Below, piece after piece: positions 1 to 5,715 of a stretch of 9,802 nucleotides of DNA (positions within the stretch are counted from its first letter, which is position 1; every line of letters starts with the position of its first letter). The DNA comes from Candidatus Bathyarchaeota archaeon (lineage in GTDB: Archaea; Thermoproteota; Bathyarchaeia; TCS64), in the NCBI GenBank assembly GCA_014729945.1, contig WJJC01000118.1, positions 1 through 9,802 of the forward strand. The letters are read 5' to 3'. The notes below the pieces were generated by a model. That model searched no databases. It saw nothing but the letters and a program-made list of their open reading frames with translations, and was not told where the DNA came from. Position numbers and translations under genes: made by a program.

Positions 1-1
1 A

Positions 2-706
2 CCAATCCACGTAATATACGACCTTGACTTCAAGGTCAGGGACGGGGAGGTCACAATCATTGTAGGCCCCAACGGGGTCGGAAAGACCACCCTTCTGAAA
101 GCTATCATGGGTTTGGCTACTGTCTATAGCGGCGAGGTTCATTTCGAGGGCAAAAATATTACTAACTTGCCCGCACACGAGAGAACCAACTTGGGTATCG
201 GATACATGCCTCAGGTAGGCAATATATTCAGCAACCTGAGCGTAGATGAGAACTTGAGAATGGCTGCCTACACGCAGACCGATCCAGAAGTCGTACAGGA
301 TAAACTAGAGTTCGTCTTCAGCTTGTTCCCAAGACTCAAGGACTATATGCCACGTGAGGCAGGTACCTTGAGCGGCGGTGAGCGCCAAATGCTAGCCGAG
401 GGAATGGTCCTCATGAGGGACCCCAAGATCATGATGGTCGATGAGCCAACCGCGGGCCTCATGCCCAAACTGGTTACCGACGTCATGAAGCAGCTGAAAG
501 AAATGGCGGAAGAGACTGGTCTACCAATTATCCTGGTTGAGCAGCGTGCACGCCGTGCGTTGGCCGTAGGCGACTATGCATACATGATGAGAGGTGGAAA
601 CTTCACATTCGAGGGAAGCGCCCCTGACCTGTTGAATCATCCACAGCTAGAGGAAATGTATCTGGGCGCCGTTGAGGTCCATGAACTAGAGACAGTCAAG
701 GAGTAA
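2..706 (+). CDS. livF: LivF-type branched-chain amino acid ABC transporter ATPase (5' partial)
   Basis: This is the cytoplasmic ATP-hydrolysing subunit of a high-affinity ABC importer of the Liv/HAAT family. The frame is open from base 2, upstream of the first ATG at 107. The Walker A motif GPNGVGKTT is encoded at 65-91, so the gene is cut by the window edge; about 15 N-terminal residues are missing compared with the usual 235 or so. In order follow a Q-loop (YMPQVGNIF), the signature LSGGERQ, Walker B with DEPTAGL, and VEQR, which corresponds to the LivF-typical VEQN that replaces the usual H-loop context. The short C-terminal tail and the lack of an extra domain favour LivF over LivG. LivG, LivH, LivM and the binding protein presumably lie to the left, outside the window. 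The substrate is inferred from the family; amides or short peptides are possible. Confidence 0.9.
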   Translation, partial: PIHVIYDLDFKVRDGEVTIIVGPNGVGKTTLLKAIMGLATVYSGEVHFEGKNITNLPAHERTNLGIGYMPQVGNIFSNLSVDENLRMAAYTQTDPEVVQDKLEFVFSLFPRLKDYMPREAGTLSGGERQMLAEGMVLMRDPKIMMVDEPTAGLMPKLVTDVMKQLKEMAEETGLPIILVEQRARRALAVGDYAYMMRGGNFTFEGSAPDLLNHPQLEEMYLGAVEVHELETVKE

Positions 707-720
707 CCCTCCTATCCCAA

Positions 721-735
721 TTTTATATTAATTTT
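721..735 (+). terminator. T-rich termination region after the ABC ATPase
   Basis: An AT-rich tract with two TTTTA runs begins 14 bases after the stop codon, in the space between convergent transcription units. It fits archaeal T-run termination. No hairpin is evident, and the call rests on composition and position only. Confidence 0.3.
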
Positions 736-852
736 ACAACTTATTGATATTACAGCGCATATAGTGCTAACTTTGGTTTTATTTTAAACCCAAACAACTC
801 TTAAAACCGTAAGTATTAGATGGAAAAGCTAACAGCGCCCATGCTTACAACA

Positions 853-898
853 AGGGGAAGCCGTAAGGGGGCATCATCCCCTGAAACATCCCCTAAAA
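853..898. repeat. Nested AGGGG/CCCCT inverted repeats with a 12-base tandem repeat
   Basis: Two AGGGG copies (853-857 and 866-870) face two CCCCT copies (878-882 and 890-894), so the segment can fold as an inner 5-bp hairpin inside an outer 5-bp stem. The right half is also a tandem pair, CATCCCCTGAAA (875-886) and CATCCCCTAAAA (887-898), differing at one base. It lies in the convergent gap, just 3' of tRNA-Leu. A role in 3' processing or termination, or a small RNA, is possible; none is shown. Confidence 0.4.
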
Positions 899-921
899 CG
901 ACTCTAAACACACTCGAAAAG

Positions 922-1009
922 TGGTGCGGAGGGTGGGATTTGAACCCACGAACTCCTAAGAGACAAGGCCCTCAACCTTGCGCCTTTGGCCATGCTGGGC
1001 GACCTCCGC
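922..1009 (-). tRNA. tRNA-Leu(GAG), CCA encoded
   Basis: Read on the minus strand, the acceptor stem GCGGAGG pairs with CCTCCGC, followed by discriminator A and an encoded CCA (922-924). U8 is present. The anticodon stem CAAGG/CCTTG carries the loop TTGAGGG, giving anticodon GAG for CUC/CUU leucine codons. A long variable arm with a CTC/GAG stem makes it a class II tRNA, as leucine requires. The T arm is GTGGG-TTCAAAT-CCCAC. No intron is seen. It lies 46 bases downstream of tRNA-His on the same strand, so co-transcription is possible. Confidence 0.95.
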
Positions 1010-1036
1010 ACAGATACTGCATAAACCATCGATACT

Positions 1037-1045
1037 GATTTATGT
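1037..1045 (-). promoter_or_regulatory. Possible TATA box for tRNA-Leu
   Basis: ACATAAATC on the minus strand is centred about 32 bases upstream of the first tRNA-Leu base, where an archaeal TATA box could sit if a few leader bases are transcribed. Co-transcription with tRNA-His would make it unnecessary. Confidence 0.25.
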
Positions 1046-1055
1046 TTTTGGGATG

Positions 1056-1127
1056 GGCCGCAGCGGGGAATTGAACCCCGTCCGAGGGCTCCACAGGCCC
1101 GTATGCTACCATTACACCACAGCGGCC
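1056..1127 (-). tRNA. tRNA-His(GTG)
   Basis: On the minus strand the anticodon stem GGGC/GCCC carries the loop CTGTGGA, giving anticodon GTG. The T arm is CGGGG-TTCAATT-CCCCG. The extra base G-1 (1127) faces discriminator C73 (1056), the histidine identity element of bacteria and archaea. CCA is not encoded: C-A-T follows position 73. Two non-pairs stand out: U6-U67 in the acceptor stem and C27-U43 at the top of the anticodon stem. The rest folds normally, so I call it a functional tRNA. Confidence 0.92.
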
Positions 1128-1153
1128 ACGCAACCACAATCAATTCTCCAATC

Positions 1154-1169
1154 AATTAAAAGGGTTTCG
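1154..1169 (-). promoter_or_regulatory. Archaeal promoter (BRE + TATA) for tRNA-His
   Basis: On the minus strand a CGAAACCC stretch (1162-1169), fitting a TFB-recognition element, directly precedes TTTTAATT (1154-1161). The box is centred about 31 bases upstream of tRNA-His. Arrangement and spacing match an archaeal tRNA promoter. Confidence 0.45.
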
Positions 1170-1232
1170 CGGGGCATCTATAGACGACCACTGGTATAGT
1201 AATCGTGTAGAATTTTTTTGTTCTTTTCTCTC

Positions 1233-1250
1233 CTTTTAATATATATTTTA
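1233..1250. promoter_or_regulatory. Strong nearly palindromic TATA-like tract
   Basis: An uninterrupted A/T tract containing TATATAT lies in the 214-base gap between tRNA-His and the acetyltransferase gene. It could serve as a more distal tRNA promoter on the minus strand. No convincing ORF follows it on either strand. Confidence 0.25.
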
Positions 1251-1296
1251 ACGAATTAAAAAGAAAGCCAAGGACATACATGGAGAAACTTTGACT

Positions 1297-1320
1297 AAAA
1301 ATGGGTTAATTAAAGTAAAA
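1297..1320 (-). terminator. T-run termination region after the acetyltransferase gene
   Basis: Downstream of the minus-strand stop at 1342 the transcript would contain TTTT (1317-1320) and then TTTTT (1297-1301) within about 45 bases. This fits archaeal oligo-T termination. No stable hairpin is obvious. Confidence 0.35.
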
Positions 1321-1341
1321 CCGAGTTTCTTTGGGCAGATG

Positions 1342-1845
1342 CTATCCCTCGGCTAGCTTCTTAAAGACATCCGGAGTCATTCTGAAAGTGGTCCATTCAT
1401 CCATGGCTGTGGCGCCTAGGCTGAAGTAGAACTGCCTACTGGGCTCGTTCCAGTCCAGTACCGTCCACTCTACACGCCCGCAATCCTTCTCTACCGCTAT
1501 CTGGCATAACTGTTTGAGGAGCTGTGTTCCTATTCCGTTTCCCCTGTATTCCTCTGGTACGAAGATGTCTTCTAGCCACAGTGTTGGTTTTGCCTCAAAT
1601 GTGCTGAACGTGTAATAATAGAGAGCTATCCCCAGATAGTCTGGTCCAACCTCCCCCGTGTTCTCAGCTAGTAAACAATCATATATGGCGTCTTCCCCAA
1701 ACCCATATTTTCTGTACTGCTCTTCTGTTCCCTTGAACTCTAGTTTCTCATAGACGCTGAGCTGGTAGCAGAGATCAAGTATAACAGGGATATCTTCCTC
1801 TGTTGCTTCCCTGATCTTCCACTCTAATCCCTCGATCTTTGGCAT
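1342..1845 (-). CDS. GNAT acetyltransferase, spermidine/spermine (or thialysine) N-acetyltransferase-like
   Basis: This is a 167-residue GNAT-fold enzyme predicted to transfer acetyl from acetyl-CoA to a primary amine. The acetyl-CoA loop is RGNGIG (101-106), preceded by LEDIFV (91-96). Next comes WNEPSRQFYFSLGA (132-145), whose Tyr140 aligns with the catalytic Tyr of human SSAT. The GFGE-x-x-x-Y-x-CLLAE stretch near residues 48-61 also matches the SAT1/SAT2 pattern, and the length agrees with that family (about 170). The substrate is inferred: a polyamine, thialysine or another diamine. The ATG has no good Shine-Dalgarno upstream (TGGAT only), so a short leader or leaderless mRNA is likely. 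It stands alone, with tRNAs downstream and a gene remnant upstream. Confidence 0.85.
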   Translation of the reverse strand: MPKIEGLEWKIREATEEDIPVILDLCYQLSVYEKLEFKGTEEQYRKYGFGEDAIYDCLLAENTGEVGPDYLGIALYYYTFSTFEAKPTLWLEDIFVPEEYRGNGIGTQLLKQLCQIAVEKDCGRVEWTVLDWNEPSRQFYFSLGATAMDEWTTFRMTPDVFKKLAEG

Positions 1846-1908
1846 AATAATCCAGTAAAACAGTGATTAAGGGGCTTTAACGTTAACCCCGTATTAAGTT
1901 GAGTATGA

Positions 1909-2025
1909 TTAGATTTTGTCATAGAAGACAACCTCCTCTATTTTTTTCTTTTCCTCGTCTTTTACTTCTTCATCTGTGAAGTAATGGCTGCTGCGTCTTT
2001 CTTTTACTAGTTTCTCAAACTGCAA
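1909..2025 (-). pseudogene. 5' remnant of a nitroreductase-like gene
   Basis: On the minus strand a short frame from TTG at 2025 to TAA at 1909-1911 encodes about 38 residues. It reads (M)QFEKLVKERRSSHYF, then TDEEVKDEEKKKIEEVV. This has the look of a nitroreductase N-terminus: an aromatic-containing first helix, the RRS pattern that contacts the FMN phosphate in that family, then an acidic helix start. The protein ends after a few more residues, whereas nitroreductases run to about 170-200. Nothing resembling the rest lies between here and the next gene. I read it as a decayed or deleted gene. A genuine small protein is the alternative, but there is no ATG and no close ribosome site. Confidence 0.4.
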
Positions 2026-2065
2026 TATAATCAATGATTGATTATTACCTCTACTTATTAATGGG

Positions 2066-2644
2066 TTAAGATTGGCTTATTGAGAGATATTTAGCTAACT
2101 CGTAGAGGTTCATGTGTTTGGCGTTTCGATCATAGTTTCCCAGCTTGAACGCTAACTGTACAAAGTATCCTATGCTTAGAGCAGTGATAACCGTCCCCAA
2201 ACCTATGGGGCCTCCCATAAGATAACCCAAAACGGTTACTGTTACCTCAATGCCTCCTCTAACCTGTCCAACAGGGCGGTCAAGTTTCTGAACTAGTCCG
2301 ATCATCAAGCCATCCCTAGGCCCTGCTCCCAACTTTGGTCGCAGATAGAAGTAGCTGGCAACACCGATCATGACCATTCCCCCCACCAGTAGAACTAGCT
2401 GCATGCCTAGGTTATTGAATCGTGGCACAATCCCCCACTTGATGATCCTGTCTATGAAGTACCCTATGAAATACATGTTCATCACCGTACCGAAACCCGG
2501 TGGAAACCCAAGTAACCATCCTAGCACCAGTACGCCTAGACCCACCACCTGTGATGCTTGTCCAAAGGTCAAACCAACGCTATTCATTAACCCCACCTGG
2601 AAGACACCCCAAGGACTCATCCCTAGGTCAGCGTAAAGTATCAT
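2066..2644 (-). CDS. YczE/YyaS/YitT-like integral membrane protein (true start probably upstream)
   Basis: This is a multi-pass membrane protein of unknown function resembling Bacillus YczE. From the ATG at 2644 there are 192 residues with about five hydrophobic segments. Two family landmarks are ADLGMSPWG (5-13) and LGAGPRDGLM (105-114). The halves are related: residues 5-62 and 105-162 share LG-x-x-P, a GL, a GQ, VLG, G-x-P-x-G-x-GTV and IGYF, an internal duplication. The same frame stays open upstream to a stop at 2756-2758. It encodes RSFLIRL and a hydrophobic helix (YFGLFLFALGAVM), the expected first transmembrane segment. No ATG, GTG or TTG exists there, but a GGAGGAG site does, so initiation at ATC (2698) or a frameshift from the ATG at 2714 is possible. 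It follows the MDR gene on the same strand and is probably co-transcribed. Confidence 0.8.
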   Translation of the reverse strand: MILYADLGMSPWGVFQVGLMNSVGLTFGQASQVVGLGVLVLGWLLGFPPGFGTVMNMYFIGYFIDRIIKWGIVPRFNNLGMQLVLLVGGMVMIGVASYFYLRPKLGAGPRDGLMIGLVQKLDRPVGQVRGGIEVTVTVLGYLMGGPIGLGTVITALSIGYFVQLAFKLGNYDRNAKHMNLYELAKYLSISQS

Positions 2645-2705
2645 AACCGCCCCTAAGGCGAATAAGAAAAGACCGAAATAGAGACTGGGGAGCCTGATAA
2701 GGAAA

Positions 2706-2712
2706 CTCCTCC
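2706..2712 (-). promoter_or_regulatory. Shine-Dalgarno site upstream of the YczE-like gene
   Basis: GGAGGAG on the minus strand lies 61 bases upstream of the first in-frame ATG, too far to serve it. It sits 9 bases upstream (counted from GGAGG) of an in-frame ATC codon at 2696-2698, supporting a start earlier than 2644. Confidence 0.45.
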
Positions 2713-2721
2713 ATTTATCCG

Positions 2722-3750
2722 TTAATTTGGTTTGAATATTATTTTTCCCCCTGTCTTATCGATGGCTACTCTGAAGCCTTCTTCGGCTTCGTCTAGGCTG
2801 AATCTATGAGTTAGGACGCTATCAACGTCTATGATGCCTCTTTTGATAAGGTCGATACTCATTGGGAAGTTATCCGGCTTAGCGTCATATGCTCCATTTA
2901 TTCTTAGTTCTCGTCTGACCAGATGAGTCATGTCTAATGGGACTTGTTCACCGAATATACCTACCATGGTTACTGCGCCTCTCTTCTTTATGATCCTTGT
3001 CGCTTGCTTAACAGCTGGGGGTGCCCCCACTGCAACGAATGCAACATCTGCGCCTCTCCCCTCTGTATCATTCAGCACTCGTTTCTCCAAGTCTTCTTTC
3101 TGTATATTCACGTATTCTAGTCCCAGTTTCTCAGCGATCTTGAATCTCTTTTCATCTATATCCAGCCCCGTTACGATTACCCTGGCGCCTCCCATTTTGA
3201 ATAACTGTGCACTGAATAACCCGATAGGTCCGATACCCTGAACCACGACATAGTCATCTATCTTGAAAGACGTAATATCCCTGACAAAGTGTACTGCATT
3301 ACTGAGTGGCTCAACTAAGGCAGCCTGATCAAAGCTCATCGTATCCGGTATTCTATGAAGTAGCCTGTATGAAACTTTAACGTATTCAGCGAACCCACCG
3401 TCAGTGTGAATACCGAATAAAGTGGACTGATCACAGAGATTACTCATACCCGTCCTGCAGAAGCGGCAGACCCCGCAATCCTTAACCGACTCAGAGAGAA
3501 CACGGTCACCCAAATCAAATCCTTTCACTCTTTTTCCCTTCTCAACGATCTCCCCTGAGAACTCGTGCCCCAGTACGACTGGTAGCTTCATCTTGCTGTA
3601 CGCTGACGTGTAATGGTATATTCCTAGGTCGCTTCCACATATAGCGGCTGAGTGGACCTTGATTAGTGCCTCATCATCAGATAGTACTGGTCTAGGAGTT
3701 TCCATGACCGTAACCCCTGGTTCAGGCTTGGTCTTCATTATTGCCTTCAA
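2722..3750 (-). CDS. Zinc-dependent medium-chain dehydrogenase, threonine 3-dehydrogenase-like
   Basis: This is a 342-residue cytosolic MDR-superfamily enzyme that should oxidise a secondary alcohol with NAD(P)+. Catalytic zinc ligands are Cys38 (ICGSD), His62-Glu63 (GHEF) and Glu147 (LVEPLSNAVH). A structural zinc site is complete: Cys92, Cys95, Cys98, Cys106. The Rossmann motif GIGPIG spans 172-177. The N-terminus (KAIMKTKPEPG) and overall layout recall archaeal L-threonine 3-dehydrogenase (Tdh). However, the Tdh pattern CGTDLHIYEW reads CGSDLGIYHY here, so sorbitol- or other polyol-type substrates remain open. The start is TTG at 3750, chosen because the first beta strand begins there; the ATG at 3738 would remove it. 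A YczE-like membrane protein follows on the same strand, and an ICMT-like gene is divergent. Confidence 0.88.
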   Translation of the reverse strand: MKAIMKTKPEPGVTVMETPRPVLSDDEALIKVHSAAICGSDLGIYHYTSAYSKMKLPVVLGHEFSGEIVEKGKRVKGFDLGDRVLSESVKDCGVCRFCRTGMSNLCDQSTLFGIHTDGGFAEYVKVSYRLLHRIPDTMSFDQAALVEPLSNAVHFVRDITSFKIDDYVVVQGIGPIGLFSAQLFKMGGARVIVTGLDIDEKRFKIAEKLGLEYVNIQKEDLEKRVLNDTEGRGADVAFVAVGAPPAVKQATRIIKKRGAVTMVGIFGEQVPLDMTHLVRRELRINGAYDAKPDNFPMSIDLIKRGIIDVDSVLTHRFSLDEAEEGFRVAIDKTGGKIIFKPN

Positions 3751-3811
3751 TACTATTATCCAAATTATGTATCCTTCAAGGGTCTTAATGTTTTCCCGGG
3801 TTCTTTAACCC

Positions 3812-3818
3812 TAAATAA
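3812..3818 (+). promoter_or_regulatory. TATA box for the ICMT-like gene, within a divergent promoter region
   Basis: TAAATAA is centred about 25 bases before the ATG at 3840, the spacing expected for an archaeal leaderless transcript. The 89-base interval 3751-3839 separates divergent genes and is AT-rich. On the minus strand, AACATTAAGA (3783-3792) is a weaker candidate for the dehydrogenase gene. Confidence 0.45.
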
Positions 3819-3839
3819 CCGGGGATATATGATCAAGTT

Positions 3840-4430
3840 ATGGGGATTTGCTTCAAGATAAGCTTAACAGGTTATGTGCTCATACTCCTACCCTATTTTC
3901 TCTCACTTGAGCACAACCGTTTGATGAGATGGTTCAAGGAGGATAGCATTATCATGGGTGATGCATTAGGTTATATCAGTGGTTGGGGTTTTTTCTGTTT
4001 CTGGATCGGTTTATGGGTGTGCCCCCAGAAAAGGTTCCGGTTAGGGTATCCTGTTTTCACTATCCTTGGGATAACATTTGGGTCAATGAATATCGGGTTA
4101 TCTTTTCTATTTTTGTTACCTGCTTTCTGGTTTGGGATAAAAGGAGTGCTGGAACTGGGGTTTAAGACCTCTGAGACCCATCGCCCAAGTGAACTTGTCA
4201 CCAAAGGAGTCTACGAGGTTGTTAGACATCCTCAGTATCTGGGCGGATTGTTTGGACATTTCGGTGTTTCTTTTTTGTTTGGCTCAAGAGATGCTTTGCT
4301 TGTAACCCCAATCGTGTTCATTGTGGTCTACCTGTTATGCTGGAAGGAGGAAAAGGAGCTCCTGAGAGAGTTTGGTCGACGTTACCGTAGATACAGGGAA
4401 GAGGTGCCCATGCTCATCCCCCGAAGATGA
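3840..4430 (+). CDS. Isoprenylcysteine carboxyl methyltransferase-like membrane protein
   Basis: This 196-residue polytopic membrane protein belongs to the ICMT/PEMT/NnrU-like superfamily of SAM-dependent membrane methyltransferases. Hydrophobic segments lie near residues 7-22, 44-60, 70-84, 86-101, 133-148 and 150-168. The C-terminal signature is clear: GVYEVVRHPQYLGG (123-136), then EE (170-171), FG-x-x-Y-x-x-Y (178-185) and EVP (188-190). In this superfamily the RHP and EE elements build the SAM pocket. The methyl acceptor is unknown; a lipid, small thiol or quinone-like compound is as possible as a prenylcysteine. The ATG lacks a Shine-Dalgarno but has a well-spaced TATA box, so a leaderless mRNA is likely. 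The stop lies 28 bases before the preferred peptidase start. Confidence 0.82.
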   Translation: MGICFKISLTGYVLILLPYFLSLEHNRLMRWFKEDSIIMGDALGYISGWGFFCFWIGLWVCPQKRFRLGYPVFTILGITFGSMNIGLSFLFLLPAFWFGIKGVLELGFKTSETHRPSELVTKGVYEVVRHPQYLGGLFGHFGVSFLFGSRDALLVTPIVFIVVYLLCWKEEKELLREFGRRYRRYREEVPMLIPRR

Positions 4431-4435
4431 TATAG
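4429..4435 (+). promoter_or_regulatory. TATA box for the M20 peptidase / NAD kinase operon
   Basis: GATATAG is centred 27 bases upstream of the ATG at 4459 and overlaps the end of the preceding gene. No Shine-Dalgarno is present, so a leaderless start at 4459 is supported. Confidence 0.4.
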
Positions 4436-4458
4436 CCCATAGCGTCCGAATACGGTAT

Positions 4459-5712
4459 ATGAAACCCGTAGAGAGACGCGTCCTAGACTCAATCGATTAT
4501 GACTCCATGTATAGCTTCATAGAGGAAATGATTGCTACACCTAGCTATGGTGGAAAAGAAACCAAAGCACAGATGAAGATGGCGGAGAGGCTCACCCAGA
4601 TGGGGTTCAACGTGGATAAATGGATGATTGAATTTGATGAACTCCGTGAACACCCAGACTTTAGCATGAGTTATGATCGCGAGGAAGGCTTAGGCGTGGT
4701 GGGAACCATTGGAGGCGAAGATGGTAATAGTCTCATAATCTGCGGCCACATCGATACAGTAGCACCGGGAAACCCAGAGAACTGGGAGACGCCCCCACTC
4801 AAGGCAGTGATCAAAGATGGTAGACTCTATGGACGCGGATCCACTGACATGAAAGCAGCCCTCATAGGAGCACTATACGCGATAAAAGCAGTAATAGACA
4901 CTGTTAATCCAAAAGGGAAGATAATCTTCCAGAGCGTAATAGGGGAAGAGGACGGTGGATGCGGAGCCCTAGCAACATGTCTCAGAGGATACAAAGCTGA
5001 CGCCGGTATAGTAATGGAGCCCAGCGAGACCAAGATAGCCCCCGAAATCGCTGGAGCCATAAGCTTCAAGATAACCGTACCGGGAAGGGCAGTTCATGCC
5101 TGTGTTAAGAATGAAGGAGTTAGTGCTATCGAGAAATTCATCAAACTATATGATGGATTAATGGAGCTGGAGAAGACGCGGAACAATAGATTCAAAGACC
5201 CCCTTTATACTCGATACGAGTCACCTTACGCCATCAGCATCGGCACCGTGAAGGGCGGTGAATGGCCCGGTACCGTGGCCGAGAGCGTGGTTTTCGGGGG
5301 ACGGATCGGTGTGGCTGTTGGTGAATCAGAGGAATCAGCAAAGATCGAGCTTGAGGCTAAGATCAATCAGATCGCGGAGGATGACCCTTGGCTCAGAGCG
5401 CATAACCCAAAAGTGGAGTGGGAGGGATACAGCTTCGCCTCATCTATGATACCCTTAGATCACCCTATTATACAGGAGATAGGAAAAGCATACAACGATG
5501 TAACAGGCGATGAGCCCGTATACGAGGGCATGACCTACGCATCGGATGTAAGACACCTTATCAACGTGGCTGAGACTCCTACAATGGTCTTTGGGCCAGG
5601 GGATGTAAGAGATGCACACGGAGCCAACGAGTATGTATCTATAAACCAACTTGAGACCATGGTAAAAACTCTAGCATTAACAGTAATGAGATACATAGGG
5701 TATGAGGAATAG
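4459..5712 (+). CDS. M20-family metallopeptidase (ArgE/DapE/ACY1-like deacylase)
   Basis: This 417-residue di-zinc amidohydrolase, probably cytosolic, should remove an acyl or aminoacyl group from an amino acid derivative or small peptide. In order: His97 in GHIDTV with Asp99, bridging Asp130 in GRGSTDMK, the catalytic base and zinc ligand Glu163-Glu164 in IGEEDGG, Glu187 in VMEPSE, His213 in the dimerisation domain (GRAVHA), and the final zinc ligand His387 in DAHGANEY. All metal and catalytic positions are present. The frame could begin at TTG 4372, but that adds 29 residues overlapping the preceding gene and unlike M20 proteins. ATG 4459 begins a typical N-terminus and has a TATA box 27 bases upstream. 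The NAD kinase gene follows after 3 bases. The exact substrate (acetylornithine, succinyl-diaminopimelate, acyl-lysine, dipeptide) cannot be told from sequence. Confidence 0.9.
   Translation: MKPVERRVLDSIDYDSMYSFIEEMIATPSYGGKETKAQMKMAERLTQMGFNVDKWMIEFDELREHPDFSMSYDREEGLGVVGTIGGEDGNSLIICGHIDTVAPGNPENWETPPLKAVIKDGRLYGRGSTDMKAALIGALYAIKAVIDTVNPKGKIIFQSVIGEEDGGCGALATCLRGYKADAGIVMEPSETKIAPEIAGAISFKITVPGRAVHACVKNEGVSAIEKFIKLYDGLMELEKTRNNRFKDPLYTRYESPYAISIGTVKGGEWPGTVAESVVFGGRIGVAVGESEESAKIELEAKINQIAEDDPWLRAHNPKVEWEGYSFASSMIPLDHPIIQEIGKAYNDVTGDEPVYEGMTYASDVRHLINVAETPTMVFGPGDVRDAHGANEYVSINQLETMVKTLALTVMRYIGYEE
5704..5707 (+). promoter_or_regulatory. Shine-Dalgarno for the NAD kinase gene, inside the peptidase 3' end
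   Basis: GAGG lies in the last codons of the peptidase gene, 8 bases before TTG 5716. It supports the TTG as start and suggests translation coupled to the upstream gene. Confidence 0.5.
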
Positions 5713-5715
5713 GGT

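Noticed and set aside
840..900. C/D box small RNA on the minus strand (GATGATG present)
   Set aside because: The C-box match is incomplete and no D box (CTGA) lies at a suitable distance.
820..1199. Three overlapping small ORFs on both strands, including one with the string GGWDLNPRTP
   Set aside because: They are read-throughs of the two tRNA genes. The WDLNPR-like peptide is the well-known artefact of translating the antisense of a tRNA T arm.
1282..1330. AGAAACT/AGTTTCT inverted repeat as a terminator hairpin
   Set aside because: Seven base pairs with a loop of about 35 bases is too weak; the T-runs alone explain termination.
2370..2636. Plus-strand ORF of 88 codons opposite the YczE-like gene
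   Set aside because: It is a shadow of a convincing membrane-protein gene on the other strand, with no domain or ribosome site. The antisense ORFs at 2930-3241, 3971-4204, 4827-5069 and 5455-5649 are rejected for the same reason.
4372..4458. N-terminal extension of the M20 peptidase from TTG 4372
   Set aside because: It overlaps the ICMT-like coding region, does not resemble M20 N-termini, and a TATA-supported ATG at 4459 fits better.
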